This document shows positions 52,117 through 63,206 of a stretch of DNA of 64,000 nt, in pieces (positions within the stretch are counted from its first letter, which is position 1; every line of letters starts with the position of its first letter). The translations under genes were made by a program, and so were the position numbers. Below the pieces are notes generated by a model. It did not search any database and was not told where the DNA came from. It saw only the letters and a list, made by a program, of their open reading frames with translations. The DNA comes from Cardiocondyla obscurior (lineage: Eukaryota; Arthropoda; Insecta; Hymenoptera; Formicidae), in the NCBI RefSeq assembly GCF_019399895.1, contig NC_091867.1, positions 6,399,501-6,463,500 of the forward strand, read 5' to 3'.

Positions 52117-52470
52117 TCATTCGTTGTAGAAATTGGCAATCGCGATATTCATGGCGTTGCTTACTTCCACCGGATCGTCCTCGGTCACAAGAAACTGTCC
52201 TGTAGATTCTTCTGTTAATTCTCGACGGAATGAACGAGGCCAGGAACTTGTCCCAAGCGACGAACGAGACGGGGCCGCGACACGAAATGTTCCCCGCGCA
52301 CTTTATCTTCCCCGAGATTCTCAATAATCGCTTGCTCGAAACGGGACGAGAGTCCTCGGCCGAGACGAAGAAGACTGACGAGGTGCAGATCTCTTCCTGG
52401 TCCTCCTGCACTATGACGGTTGCCGGAACTTTCCGAATAAAAATTTTAATGGGAGCCGGGTCGGAAATGC
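52117..52470 (-). pseudogene. Possible frameshifted coding remnant related to the nearby satellite
   Basis: On the minus strand coding-like readings follow one another in three frames: PIKIFIRKVPATVIVQEDQE, then FEQAIIENLGEDKVRGEHF, then STGQFLVTEDDPVEVSNA ending NFYNE and TGA at 52117-52119. No single frame covers all. The middle part resembles minus-strand readings of the 54.9-57.8 kb satellite monomers (LRGEHFIAARLI and ALDIVRYTDGN). The first frame alone is open for about 130 codons, so an intact gene read in that frame is the alternative. The plus strand is also open here (52230-52580). No family is recognised. Confidence 0.25.
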
Positions 52471-52599
52471 CCGAGGTGGAGGCTCACGTCGGACGCTTCG
52501 CACGCTGCGGTCGCCATATAACCCTATCGTTCCGAAGCACTTTTTTCGAAGCACGAAACGAAGTATTAAACGATGAATAGGATAGCACAGGCGTACCGA

Positions 52600-53525
52600 A
52601 ATTGATCGTTCGTATCCCAGTCGACGACGTCGACACTAATTCGGGTGCGAAAACTTCCTATCCGCGGTCAAAAATACGCGTAATTGCGGAGCGGTCAGTA
52701 ATACGTCCTCACGCCCGGGTCGCCACAACTGGACTGAAGTAGCCCGTTAGAGATTTCGGCCCTTGGAGAGAATGAGAGAACCTCGGGAGGAAGCGAGACA
52801 GACGATGGCGCCGATCGTCTACTGACCGTTGTCCTTCTCGCACCGAGTTCTCGGAAATGACGAGCTCGACGCCGAGTTGATCTGTTTACAATTTTTTTAT
52901 GCACTCGGTCAGCTCGAAACATCGAGCCTCCTCGAAGATATAAAAGCAAAGCGTTTGTTCGCGATTAAATTTTTTAAGACATCACACTCAATAACGTGAA
53001 CAGCTGACGATTACTCTTCACGAGTAACACTTTTTCTTCATAGAAATTTATATTTAATATTTAAAATTTATTTATCGTCAATAAAAAGAAAACTAAAGAG
53101 AAAGAGAGGTGTATTCGGTTCAAAAGAACGTTCGCAAAAATAGCTTTAAAGCCTTTGAGTGTCTAAGAAAGCAACACTTAGAATCTTTCAGTCGTCGTTT
53201 ACTGAAACTTGTTGATTAGCTTCTTAAATACTACGCGACAGTGGTATTTCATTTCTCTTTACGATGCGTAAAAAGTATTTTCACAAGTGCATGAGAATGC
53301 ACGGTGCTCCGTAATAATGTCAGATGTGGGAAACAAATCAGAGAGCTGTAATTTCGCATATCAGAATCGCGGTGCTATAGCGAGACGTGAAATTATCATC
53401 TCAACTCGGGCTATTATTCTCCGTCGGAGCGAAGGTTCTGAACTAATCATATTGAATCTAAGATGCCGGTAGCGAGAAATCGCACGTAATTTCTTCTCGC
53501 AGTAGAATATACTTGTAAAACGTTG
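52600..53525. other. Gene-free stretch
   Basis: Open frames on the minus strand at 52695-52949 and short ones near 53287-53564 have no recognisable content. Nothing else is seen. Confidence 0.5.
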
Positions 53526-53767
53526 CAATGAGAAAAGAATATAGTCACTTTTGATCCCAGCCATGATTTAACAATACAATATTTCCAACGATGAACACGT
53601 GTCAAATATAGATATAATCGATCCGTGGTTTTTCCATCAGAATTAAAATTACATTTTGTAACAATTGAAAAATATATTGCTAAAAGAAAACATATTTATC
53701 GTTAGAATTATCACAAAAATTACAGTTTAATCTAAAAGTAACCATAATATAATAAAAAAAAAATGTA
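53526..53767. mobile_element. Fold-back MITE, CACTGAGAGAAAA family, copy E
   Basis: The left arm reads CAATGAGAAAAGAATATAGT and then CACTTTTGATCC. The right arm reads CATATTTATCGTTAGAATTA and then ATCTAAAAGTAACCAT. The centre is longer than in the other copies, and the right terminus is unclear. Confidence 0.5.
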
Positions 53768-54010
53768 TAATGTACAATGCAACAAAACTTTCCCGTCCCA
53801 CTTAAACAGACTGCGGACTGTCGGTTGTACATATTTTTAATATTTTCTGTAAGTACGACCGGTGTGGTTAAAAATTTTTGATGCATTCTACACATCATTT
53901 CTCTGAAAGCAATTTAATATTAGTACAAGTAAATATATGTAATATATGTGTACAGGCGCGCGCCTGTATTTTAATTCAAAGTAATAAGACAATTGTCTTA
54001 TTTAATTCAT

Positions 54011-54672
54011 TAAATAAGAAATTTGTAAAAAAAAAAAAAAGTATTACTTCTCTGAAAGTAAAATATATATTAAAGCATATGTGTATAAAAATATATAAGT
54101 ATACATAAAACATATATAATATAACAATTAAAATAAAGACATTTAAATAAGAAATTTGTAAAAAAAAAAGTATTATTTCTCTGAAAGTAAAATATATATT
54201 AAAGCATATGTATATAAAAATATTTAAGTATACATAAAACATATATAATATTTAAAATAAAGACATTTAAATAAGAAATTTGTAAAAAAAAAAAGTATTA
54301 TTTCTCTGAAAGTAAAATATATATTAAAGCATATGTGTATAAAAATATATAAGTATACATAAAACATATATAACAATTAAAATAAAGACATTTAAATAAG
54401 AAATTTGTAAAAAAAAAAAAGTATTATTTCTCTGAAAGTAAAATATATATTAAAGCGTATGTATATAAAAATATATAAGCATACATAAAACATATATAAC
54501 AATTAAAATAAAGACATTTAAATAAGAAATTTGTAAAAAAAAAAGTATTATTTCTCTGAAAGTAAAATATATATTAAAGCATATGTATATAACAATATAT
54601 AAGTATACATAAAACATATATAACAATTAAAATAAAGACAGTTAAAGGAATTTGTAAAAAAAAAAAAAAAAA
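54011..54672. repeat. ~125-bp AT-rich tandem repeat, five units plus a fragment
   Basis: Units begin at TAAATAAGAA: 54011, 54144, 54268, 54393 and 54519, with a partial unit at 54643. Each contains a poly-A run of 9-14, then TATT(A)CTTCTCTGAAAGTA-like and AAAGCATATG-like stretches. Spacing is 133, 124, 125, 126 and 124 bp, mostly set by the poly-A length. The array ends directly beside the inverted fragment of the splice-bearing repeat. Confidence 0.93.
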
Positions 54673-54686
54673 AGCATGCAACTTAT

Positions 54687-54892
54687 CAATCTGCATGAGC
54701 TTCAGCGGAGTTGTTGTCGGTGACTGTAACATAAAAAATAAAATATTAATGTAGACATGTTAGTTACTAAGACTCATATAAAAAAAGTAAAGGTTTCTTT
54801 TTAATAAAGATTTTAATTAAAAAATTAATGCTTACCTTAAAGTTGCTCCGCCGATGTAGGATGCCCCCCGGGCCTGCTCCTCCTCTCAGACA
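54687..54892 (-). repeat. Dispersed splice-bearing repeat, inverted fragment (copy 4)
   Basis: On the minus strand this holds the end of E3 (54836 to about 54892), an intron with GTAAGC donor and TTATGTTACAG acceptor, and E4 (54687-54723). E4 is shortened by seven bases near its start relative to copies 1 and 2, and its own donor is altered from GTAAGT to ATAAGT. The complementary arms CGGCGGAG and CTCCGCTG are kept. It sits at the junction between the AT-rich tandem repeat and the satellite. Confidence 0.85.
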
Positions 54893-55140
54893 TTCACATG
54901 AAATCCTCGATCACGACACAAGAAACTAGTTACGATGTCAAGTCACGATGTCACGTTACGATGTCACGTTACGATGTCAAATCCAGCGAAGTTGAGTCAC
55001 CTTTCGATTCTTCGGTTAAATCCCGTCGGTGTAACGAACGATGTCCAGAGCTTGTACCAAACAGCAAATGAGACGGGCCGCGATGAAATGTTCTCCGCGC
55101 AGTTTATTTTCCTCAATTTATTAAAAGAATTGCTTGAATA

Positions 55141-55220
55141 TGATGTATCTTGATGTATCTTGATGTATCTTGATGTATCTTGATGTATCTTGATGTATCT
55201 TGATGTATCTTGATGTATCG
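55141..55220. repeat. 10-bp array TGATGTATCT, eight units
   Basis: Eight perfect or near-perfect TGATGTATCT units follow GAATTGCTTGAATA within a satellite monomer. The last unit ends TCG and leads into CGATGAAATG. Confidence 0.97.
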
Positions 55221-56162
55221 TCGATGAAATGTTCTCCGCGTACAAGTTCATTCGCAGGATATTCACGACACTTCCGTTAAGTGTTCGTTAAATGTTCGAT
55301 CTTGTCCCAAAAAACTGTCTATGACGTACAGCAAATGTTCTCCGCTTACTTTATTTCACTGTTCTGCTTCAGTCTCTTTTATAGTCATTGTCTGTAGTCA
55401 TTTTACTCGTACTGTCTCTTAGAGTTCAAATTATCATAAAACAAAGATTAATTGTTATATTAGAACTTATAAAATACTAAAAAATGCACCGCACCTCCGT
55501 TGTAACGCGAATCCCTCCAGTAGAAAATGAAGTTCTCCGCCTTGCATGTACTTATGAGACACGGCTTACCAGTGTGGAAAATCGACACCACCACCAAAGA
55601 TCATCGCGTACGACGGCTGTGCGATAATCAATTAAAAAAAAAAAAAAAAAAAAAACGCGAATATTCTATTACGAAAACGCGAAACAATATTTCGATCACG
55701 AAAAAACGACCTTGTTTTATGATAAATTAATGTTCTCCGCGTAAAAGTTCATTCGCGGGATATTCACGACACTTCGGTTAAGTGTTCGATCTTTACACAG
55801 GAAACTGTCTATGACGCACAGCAGTCTGTCATTTTATAATTGTTCGGTCGATTTCCATCGGTGTAACGAACGATGTCCAGAGCTTGTTCCAAGCGGCAAA
55901 TAAGACGGGCTGCGATGAAATGTTCTCCGCGCATAAGTTCATTCGCGGGATATTCACGACACTTCGGTTAAGTGTTCGATCTTTACACAGGAAACTGTCT
56001 ATGACGCACAGCAGTCTGTCATTTTATAATTGTTCGGTCGATTTCCATCGGTGTAACGAACGATGTCCAGAGCTTGTTCCAAGCGGAAAATGAGACGGGC
56101 CGCGATGAAATGTTCTCCGCGCAGTTTATCTTCCTCAATTTATTAAAAGAATTGCTTGAATA

Positions 56163-56232
56163 TGATGTATCTTGATGTATCTTGATGTATCTTGATGTAT
56201 CTTGATGTATCTTGATGTATCTTGATGTATCG
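56163..56232. repeat. 10-bp array TGATGTATCT, seven units
   Basis: Same array in the same place of another monomer, again preceded by GAATTGCTTGAATA and ending TCGTCGATGAAATG. Confidence 0.97.
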
Positions 56233-56659
56233 TCGATGAAATGCTCTCCGCGCATTAGATCACTCGCAGGATAGTCCACGACGCTTTCGTTAAATCCTCG
56301 ATCTTGACAAAAGAAATTGTCTGTGACGCACAGCGAGATCCAGCTGTCACTTCTTGATCCTTCGGTCGATTTCCATCGGTGTAACGAACGATGTCCAGAG
56401 CTTGTTCCAAGCGGAAAATGAGACGGGCCACGATGAAATGTTCTCAGCGCATTTTATTTTACTGTTCTGCTTCAGTCTCTTTTATAGTCATTGTCTTTAG
56501 TCAATATCATCTTACTGGTACTGTCTCTTAGATTTTAAATTATCATAAAACAAAGATTAATTGTTATATTAGAATTTATGAAATACTAAAAAATGCACCG
56601 CACCTCCGTCATAACGCGAATCTCTTCAGTAGAAAATGAAGTTCCCCGACTGGCATGTA

Positions 56660-57119
56660 CAGTGACCGGCAATAGTGACCTGACTTACTACGGCGACGGC
56701 AGCTAACGCGCGTGAGCTAGGATGCTGTGCGTCAGACCTTACCGCGGATCGCGTACGTGAGCCCTGGAGTACCGAAAGAAGCGAGAGAACGAGGGAAAGT
56801 TGGAGGAAGGCATCTTCATGCTCTGTTCTGTTCGCGACCGTGCATGTGAGAGAGAACACATAAGTGTCGCTAAGAAATCATTAGAGGCGCCTATAATGAT
56901 TTCTTAGCGATCACTCATGCGTTCTCTCTCACACGCACGGTCGCGAACAGAACAGACCATGAAGATGCCTTCCTCCAACTTTTCCCTCGTTCTCTCGCTT
57001 CTCTCGGTGCTCCAGGGCTCACGTACGCGATACGCGGTAAGATCTGACGCACAGCACCCTAGCTCACACGCGTTAGCCGTCGTCGCCGCAGTAAGTCAGG
57101 CCATTACTGACGGTCACTG
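56660..57119. mobile_element. 460-bp hairpin (fold-back) element inserted in the satellite
   Basis: Two arms of about 228 bp are nearly perfect inverse copies around a GGCGCC centre at 56886-56891. The ends are CAGTGACCG and CGGTCACTG. Compared with the related uninterrupted monomer at 55527-55600, the hairpin replaces a short stretch between GCATGTA and ACCAG. A clear target duplication was not found. CAGTG ends resemble those of some hAT-type elements, but this is weak. The open frames inside are mirror images of each other and are not genes. Confidence 0.88.
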
Positions 57120-57740
57120 TCACACCAGCACGAAAAATCGACACCACCACTAAAGATCAACGCGTACGACGGCTGTGCGATAATCAATTTAAAAAAAAAA
57201 AAATTAAAAACGCGAAAATTCTATTCCGAAAACACGAAACAATATTTCGATCACAAAAAACGACCTTGTTTTATGATAAATTAATGTTCTCCGCGCAAAA
57301 GTTCATTCGCGGGATATTCACGACACTTCGGTTAAGTGTTCGTTAAATGTTCGATCTTGTCCCAAAAAACTGTCTATGACGTGCAGCAAAGTCCAACTGT
57401 CACTTTTTGATTCTTCGATCGATTCCCGTCGGTGTAACGAACGATGTCCAGATCTTGTACCAAGCGGAAAATGAGACGGGCCGCGATGAAATGTTCTCCG
57501 CGCATTAGATCGCTCGCAGGATAGTTTACGACGCTTCCGTTAAATCCTCGATCTTGACAAAAGAAATTGTCTGTGACGCACAGCGAGATCCAGCTGTCAC
57601 TTCTTGATCCTTCGGTCGATTTCCATCGGTGTAACGAACGATGTCCAGGGCTTGCACCAAGCAGCATATGAGACGGGCCGCGATGAAATGTTCTCCGCGC
57701 AGTTTATCTTCCTCAATTTATTAAAAGAATTGCTTGAATA

Positions 57741-57780
57741 TGATGTATCTTGATGTATCTTGATGTATCTTGATGTATCG
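57741..57780. repeat. 10-bp array TGATGTATCT, four units
   Basis: Third occurrence of the array, in the last recognisable monomer, again after GAATTGCTTGAATA. Only four units remain. Confidence 0.97.
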
Positions 57781-57785
57781 TCGAT

Positions 57786-60149
57786 GAAACTTTTATTTAA
57801 TTATTACTCCTCAAGGCGCTGACTCATCGAAGTGACCGTGAACTTGAACTTGAACTCCGGTAGGGAACAGTCATCCCCCCTTTACACATCCGTTCCCGAC
57901 TACGTTTAGGCGCGGACTGAGGGTAGCGCGGTCGTGATAACGGTACTTATGTTGGGGGGGTAATTAATTGGCGCACTAGGGAAAAAACGTTCCCACCTAT
58001 CAGGTGATAAGAGAAGGGTTGTAATTGGTCGGCATGGGGATGATACTGCGAGTGTCCAATGAGTGTAAAAAATTTTGTATTGCGACCCGTTTATTTTTAC
58101 CGTTATGCGCACTTTTTTGGCGCCGTTCATTCCGCTGACAACAAACTTTTTGAAAAATAGCGGATGCAAAGCGTGCACATGGTTTGTTTTAATATTAAAA
58201 AAAGAAAATAATTTAACCGGCTATAGACAATTTTTTTCCCGCGAAGCATACTCGTAAAGGCAATTATTTAGACATTTGTCGGTATAAGAAAAAGAGAGTT
58301 CGCAGTTTTACAATAAGTTAATCCGTAGAAAGCGAGAGTGATAACGTGCAAAAAAGCCACTCAATTATTTCGACGATTATTGTGAATAAAAATTAGACAT
58401 GCCGCTTCTCACCCGCGATATCGTAAAGTTAAATAGCGTTAGTGACCAGCACACGCGAGTGATTCCTAGATGCGCTGTGTAAAACGAACACCGCCAATTA
58501 AATTATATATACAAATTTAACCCACTCATTAACAGTAAGCGATCCGATCGATGGCGTTCGTTTTAATCTGGAAACGTGATTATAAATCGAGATTGAGTAT
58601 CGCATAATAGCTACGCGCATTAAAGCGCGTTTCACTGATACACATATCGGCAAAACAGTCACCGCGGAACGCTCCGGTAGCTTTAAAAGGCTTTAAATAT
58701 TCTCGTCGACGTGAGGAACAGCTCCGAAGAGTATGTACATAGAAAACCTATCGGTACAAACACTGACGATGTGTCGATAAAGCGTTACGGTTGAATATCC
58801 AATTTTTCATTTACAGTACACTAAAAAGCAGACATATCAAAGCATAAACATAATGGGAAAAGAATTAATTTATTTCTATTAAAAACTTTTTATTATCTTT
58901 TGCACTAGATTACATTATTTTCTGTATCGGAGTAAAAGTAATGCTCTCTTATTTTCAAGTATTTTTCTTAAGATTCTTCGAGCGAAAGTTTATGTTATCG
59001 CAGTTCTACGTTATTTTACACGGAATAAAAATGCAAAGTCTTCTCAACAAAGAAAATTTTTACTTTTTTTCCCCCGCAAATTGAGTTCCCCATTAAACGT
59101 AATCGTGGAAATTGTACGGAATGATAAAGGGCTTATAAATTATTTCATTAAATCGATAATATTACATTTTACTTGCCTTCAACGTACTCGGATTGATATT
59201 TCAACAGAATAAACTCGGGAATTATTTTATTATCTTGTAAAGTCGCTTCCATAAAAATCAATTGATTTTCTAACAACCTCGCGGTAAGAGTTAAAACGAT
59301 AATGGCATAAGATGATATTATTATATGCATTTCGCGACGGAGCGTCCGCTTTCCTAATACAAGGAACAATCAGACGGGGTCTAATAAGAGAATAATGATC
59401 TCCGCGTGAAACTTATTACGACTTGTTAGCCAATCTCAAATCCTCGAAGGCGAAATGTCACCGATGGATGGAAGGACATCCATTATGCCCGAGAGGATTC
59501 TCGCAGGACAGCGCGAGATTGGATAACATCGTTGAAAGACGAGAAAAATAAAAGATAAAAAAAGAAAAAAAAAGGGAAAAAAGCGTATTACTTACTAACG
59601 TTCCTCGAGTCACGGAAAGGAGAACGCCCTTTCGTGATATTACCGACAAGAGCTAGTGCGACCGATCGCTAATGAAAGTTCATCGCCGTCACATCGATCT
59701 TACGCCGATCCGTTGAAAGGGAATCGAGAATCTTGATCGAGCAAACGGAGACGGAAATGACGGATCCTACGAAATGCACGACGACATATACGGCGATTGT
59801 CTTCTAATGAAATTTAAACTGTGCAATCTTTTCTTTTTTTTGGAGGACCTTGATTTTAATTTCTTTTAATTTACAATGGACGCGAATTGAAAAAATCGGA
59901 CGTGTTGCCATAGAAAGATTGCGACATTTCCATTCAGCAAATTTCGATTTCACCGGGAGAGTACAAAAATTGTGAGACCGTCCTTTGCGATTTTCACGCG
60001 CTTCAAAATTCATTGAGGAAAGAAAAAATGTGGCAATATTTCTGCCGCGAACGATAGTTCACTTTCAGATAATTTCCAAGTACGAATTAGTTAAAAATTG
60101 TTTCCCTTCCGGACAAAGAAAATTGCAATCTTAAGAACGGTGCGCACTT
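57786..60149. other. Gene-free stretch
   Basis: A minus-strand open frame at 57906-58178 (90 codons) and another at 59169-59369 (66 codons) have no recognised family or splice context. No repeat is seen. Confidence 0.5.
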
Positions 60150-60985
60150 GCTTCGCTAGCGTTAGAATGTGCGTCCGGTCACTCGGCACCAAAACACGCG
60201 CGCGATACGATAAACGCGCGATACGCACTCAATAAGTCATTGAACAGAACAGAATATTAATTGCAATTTTTTTGTTTCAGATAATAATCTACCATTGACG
60301 AAGGACTACCCCGACATCCCGCAGACATCCTGAGAGGAGGAGGAGGCCCAGGAAGGGTATCCTGCCCCAGCGGAGCAACCCCGGGGTAAGAATCAATTTT
60401 TCTTCGGAATAAAACGCTTTAATTTTTTGATAACATTTTTTTAATTATTCTATTTAATTAAATATAATATCTACAAAATAATTTTTTCATTTTTCTGTTA
60501 CAGATCAAGAGGAACTCCGCTGCTGTGCAGTGTTCAGTGAGGAAAAGTGCCGCACGCCGATATATGATTATACGAACCGTAGCCGGTTCGTCGGTCGTTT
60601 CGGGGGTGCCGCTAGTTATCGGACGCTTTTCTTTGCGATTATTATCTTTTTACGGGAGTGCCGAAAAATATCGCGCGAGTGTTTAATAATTATCGCGATA
60701 GTAATTAATCCGGGCGCGTTCGCGAGTATCCAGTGCGCGGAAGAATGGCTCGTCACGTCTCATCTGAGAGGAGGAGCAGGCCCGGGAGGCATCATGCATC
60801 GGCGGAGCAACTTTTAGGTAAGCATAAATTTATTAAAAAAAAATACTTTTACTTTTTTTTGTTAAACTTATGAACCAACTAGCATATCTACATCAATATT
60901 TTTCTTTATGTTACAGCCACCGGCAGAATTCTTCAACTCCGCTGAAGCTCATGCAGATTGGTAAGTCGCATGATTCTTTTTCCGT
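60150..60985 (+). repeat. Dispersed splice-bearing repeat, copy 3
   Basis: This corresponds to about 560-1410 of copy 1, beginning near GCTAGCGTTAGAATGTGCGT and fading soon after the E4 donor. It lacks the upstream portion with the CACGTG palindrome and first donor. It is more diverged than copies 1 and 2 are from each other, so it separated earlier. Confidence 0.9.
60281..60960 (+). ncRNA. Candidate spliced non-coding transcript, copy 3
   Basis: E2 is 60281-60385 (105 nt), E3 60504-60817 (314 nt) and E4 60917-60960 (44 nt), with introns of 118 and 99 nt. Splice signals are kept despite the divergence. E3 has one frame open end to end here, but it follows a stop in E2, has no early ATG and is closed in the other copies. 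The complementary pairs CAGCGGAG/CTCCGCTG and CGGCGGAG/CTCCGCTG are both present. Confidence 0.4.
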
Positions 60986-63206
60986 AATTTGTAATTTAAA
61001 TAATAGATTACTTCATCGTTATTTCGTTGTCCCTCGATATCTCTCTCCCAGGGCCACCTTCTCTTATTCTCTTGTTCTTTCACGTCATTTACACAATACT
61101 CATTCGCGAAAACGCGGTTAATTATAATCGCGCGCGCGTACACTAATCACCGCAAGACAATGATCGCGCGGCGCTTTAAACGACACTTGCAACGCTAATC
61201 GTACGCGATTATTTTATGATTATAAGACGCGCGTTTGATTACACATTGTGACGGGAAAATAATAAACGGAGAAGCGCAATCCGATTATGTCTTCTATGGA
61301 GTGTCTGATTCAGACACTACCATGTCTCTTGATCTCATTCGAAAGCAGTACGAGTTAAGCTTAAACACAAGAAAAGTTTAAGGAATGGTGTAAAAAAGAA
61401 TATAAATATTATAAAGGAAATAATTACCGCTTAATTTCTACTTATTATATTCATTATTTCAATGTGAAATAATTAAAATCCACGGAATATTGTTTCAAAC
61501 TGTCATTGCAAAAAAAGCTTGAATTATTGAACGTTTAAATTAAAAAATTACGCAAACCGACAATTGCTAATTGTTAAAAAAATAGGAAAAGAAAAATAGA
61601 ATTGAGTTTTAAACGGGAATAACAATATATGTAACGTTGACTATTGACGTCAAAAAATTGTAATTAGCAAATTGGGTGGGAATAAAATTTTACAAGATAA
61701 AACATGTGTGGGACAACGTTACGTTGTCGGGGGTTTTAATCCGCTGGCGAGATCGTGGATTCTTATCGATGTCTTTCCAACAGTCAGGACATCAGCGTCG
61801 TCAAACAATAGGCGCGGCGGGTGCGACGTAACGCCGCGAGGCGTGGGAGAACGCGTCCTTCCGGCATTTTAATATTCTCCTAGGTGTTACACGCGTGTTT
61901 CCGCGTGCCTGTGCGCGAAACAATGTAACAAGCCGGGACGAGAAGGGAAGAGTGTGGCAATTAAGCGACACGCGCTCCCACGCCCTGGGACATTGGCCCG
62001 CCGCGCCGGCTGCGAAACTGACACCTTAACTTATCGCGCGCATCCGTCCCAGTCAAACGACAGCTCCGCATCGCTTCTCTAATATTAATCTCACGACGAT
62101 AGTCCTGAACACGCGGCTTGAGTGATTAAACCGCGATTATTATCACTTTCTCCAGTGATCTTTCACCTCTCTGCCTAAGCCCGAAATTCAATTTGCCGTA
62201 CGTTTACAATACAGCCTCCTTTTGTAGTTTTAAGAACCATGGTTGAAATTGTAACCAAATGATTAACGTATAGACGTACTAATCACCTATATGCAGGACG
62301 AGGGTGGAATTAATTTATTATTGTTGGATAGGATATTGTTGGATTATTGTTGGATAGGATATTTAAAATATTTTTGCAATTTCTGCGCACAAATGATAAC
62401 AGTTTCGATAAAAGTGACCGTGAGCAAATCCACTTTCTGACCTCTTCGCGAATTTCGCTGAAATAAGTACGACTAACTTTTATGCCCCACTCGCATAATA
62501 TAAAATAATGAGGCGGGTAAAGATCGGGGGATTGCGTCACTCCGGGATGTCTGTAATGCGGTCTTGTCGGTAACAATAATCACGGCGGAATATCGCTTTG
62601 GAATAATGGAATAATACCGCAGCGATGAAATAGATGGGCGTTGGGGATGGATTTCGGCACGAGTTCGACGACGAAATTGTGTTGTGAGAAAGACGATGTT
62701 TGCACAAATCACCGTTTAGAACCGTCGTTACCTAACGTCTTTGTTAAGAAATGGTTTGTGCAACTTACAGTCAATGTAAATTATCCCACTTACCTTTGTG
62801 TCCTCTCGACGCGTACAGCTTCCAAAATTATCTTCATTCGCGTGTAACACGTCTCCGAAAGCTTCATAACGCCCAGTAAATTTTGCGTAACATGGCTTAG
62901 AAGTAATTACAGCTTATTATATATTTAATTATTTATCGTATTTGAAGATTAATTCGAGGATTATAAAAAAAAAAAATTTTAATAATTATAAGAATTTATT
63001 TTTATTATAAGAATGATACAAGCTTTAAAATATTCCACAGTTATATAAAAATTATTTTTATCTTTGTACATACACACAGCATTATCTATAATGTTATACA
63101 AAGTTTATCAAAACTTTTTTTTTCCTTTAATTATCAAAATATATACTTTTGTTCGCGAGATAGCAATATTAATTAATAAAAATTACAATTACAGACAACT
63201 CCAATA
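60986..63206. other. Gene-free stretch and 3' flank of the kinase-like gene
   Basis: No gene is supported. A minus-strand AATAAA at 62995-63000, about 207 nt after the stop at 63207, could be the polyadenylation signal of the kinase-like gene. The patch at 61680-61870 is open in one frame without recognised content. Confidence 0.5.

Larger units (their letters stand above)
54900..57785. repeat. Complex satellite with 190-200-bp monomers
   Basis: A monomer starting near TGTTCTCCGCGCA recurs through the block, with anchors at about 55090, 55230, 55731, 55921, 56111, 56242, 56443, 57285, 57489 and 57690. Two consecutive monomers (55732-55921 and 55922-56111) are almost identical at exactly 190 bp. 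Others differ by insertion of CAGCGAGATCCAGCTGTCAC-type segments. Shared core phrases are GTGTAACGAACGATGTCCAG and GAGACGGGCCGCGATGAAAT. Some monomers carry a 10-bp array, and one stretch is interrupted by a 460-bp hairpin element. No full-length coding frame is present. Confidence 0.85.

Noticed and set aside
56626..57153. Two open frames that look like secreted peptides (SLVLSLLSVLQGSRTR on both strands)
   Set aside because: The two are mirror images produced by the arms of the hairpin element. Similarity between them reflects the inverted repeat, not two genes.
60530..60817. A 95-codon frame in E3 of the third repeat copy
   Set aside because: The same position is closed by an in-frame TAG in copies 1 and 2, and the frame is preceded by a stop in E2. 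It is more likely a chance opening in a non-coding block.
62794..62837. Possible short first exon on the minus strand (MKIILEAVRVERTQ then GTAAGT)
   Set aside because: The donor is good, but the stretch is only 44 nt, has no clear signal-peptide or domain content, and no matching second exon was found.
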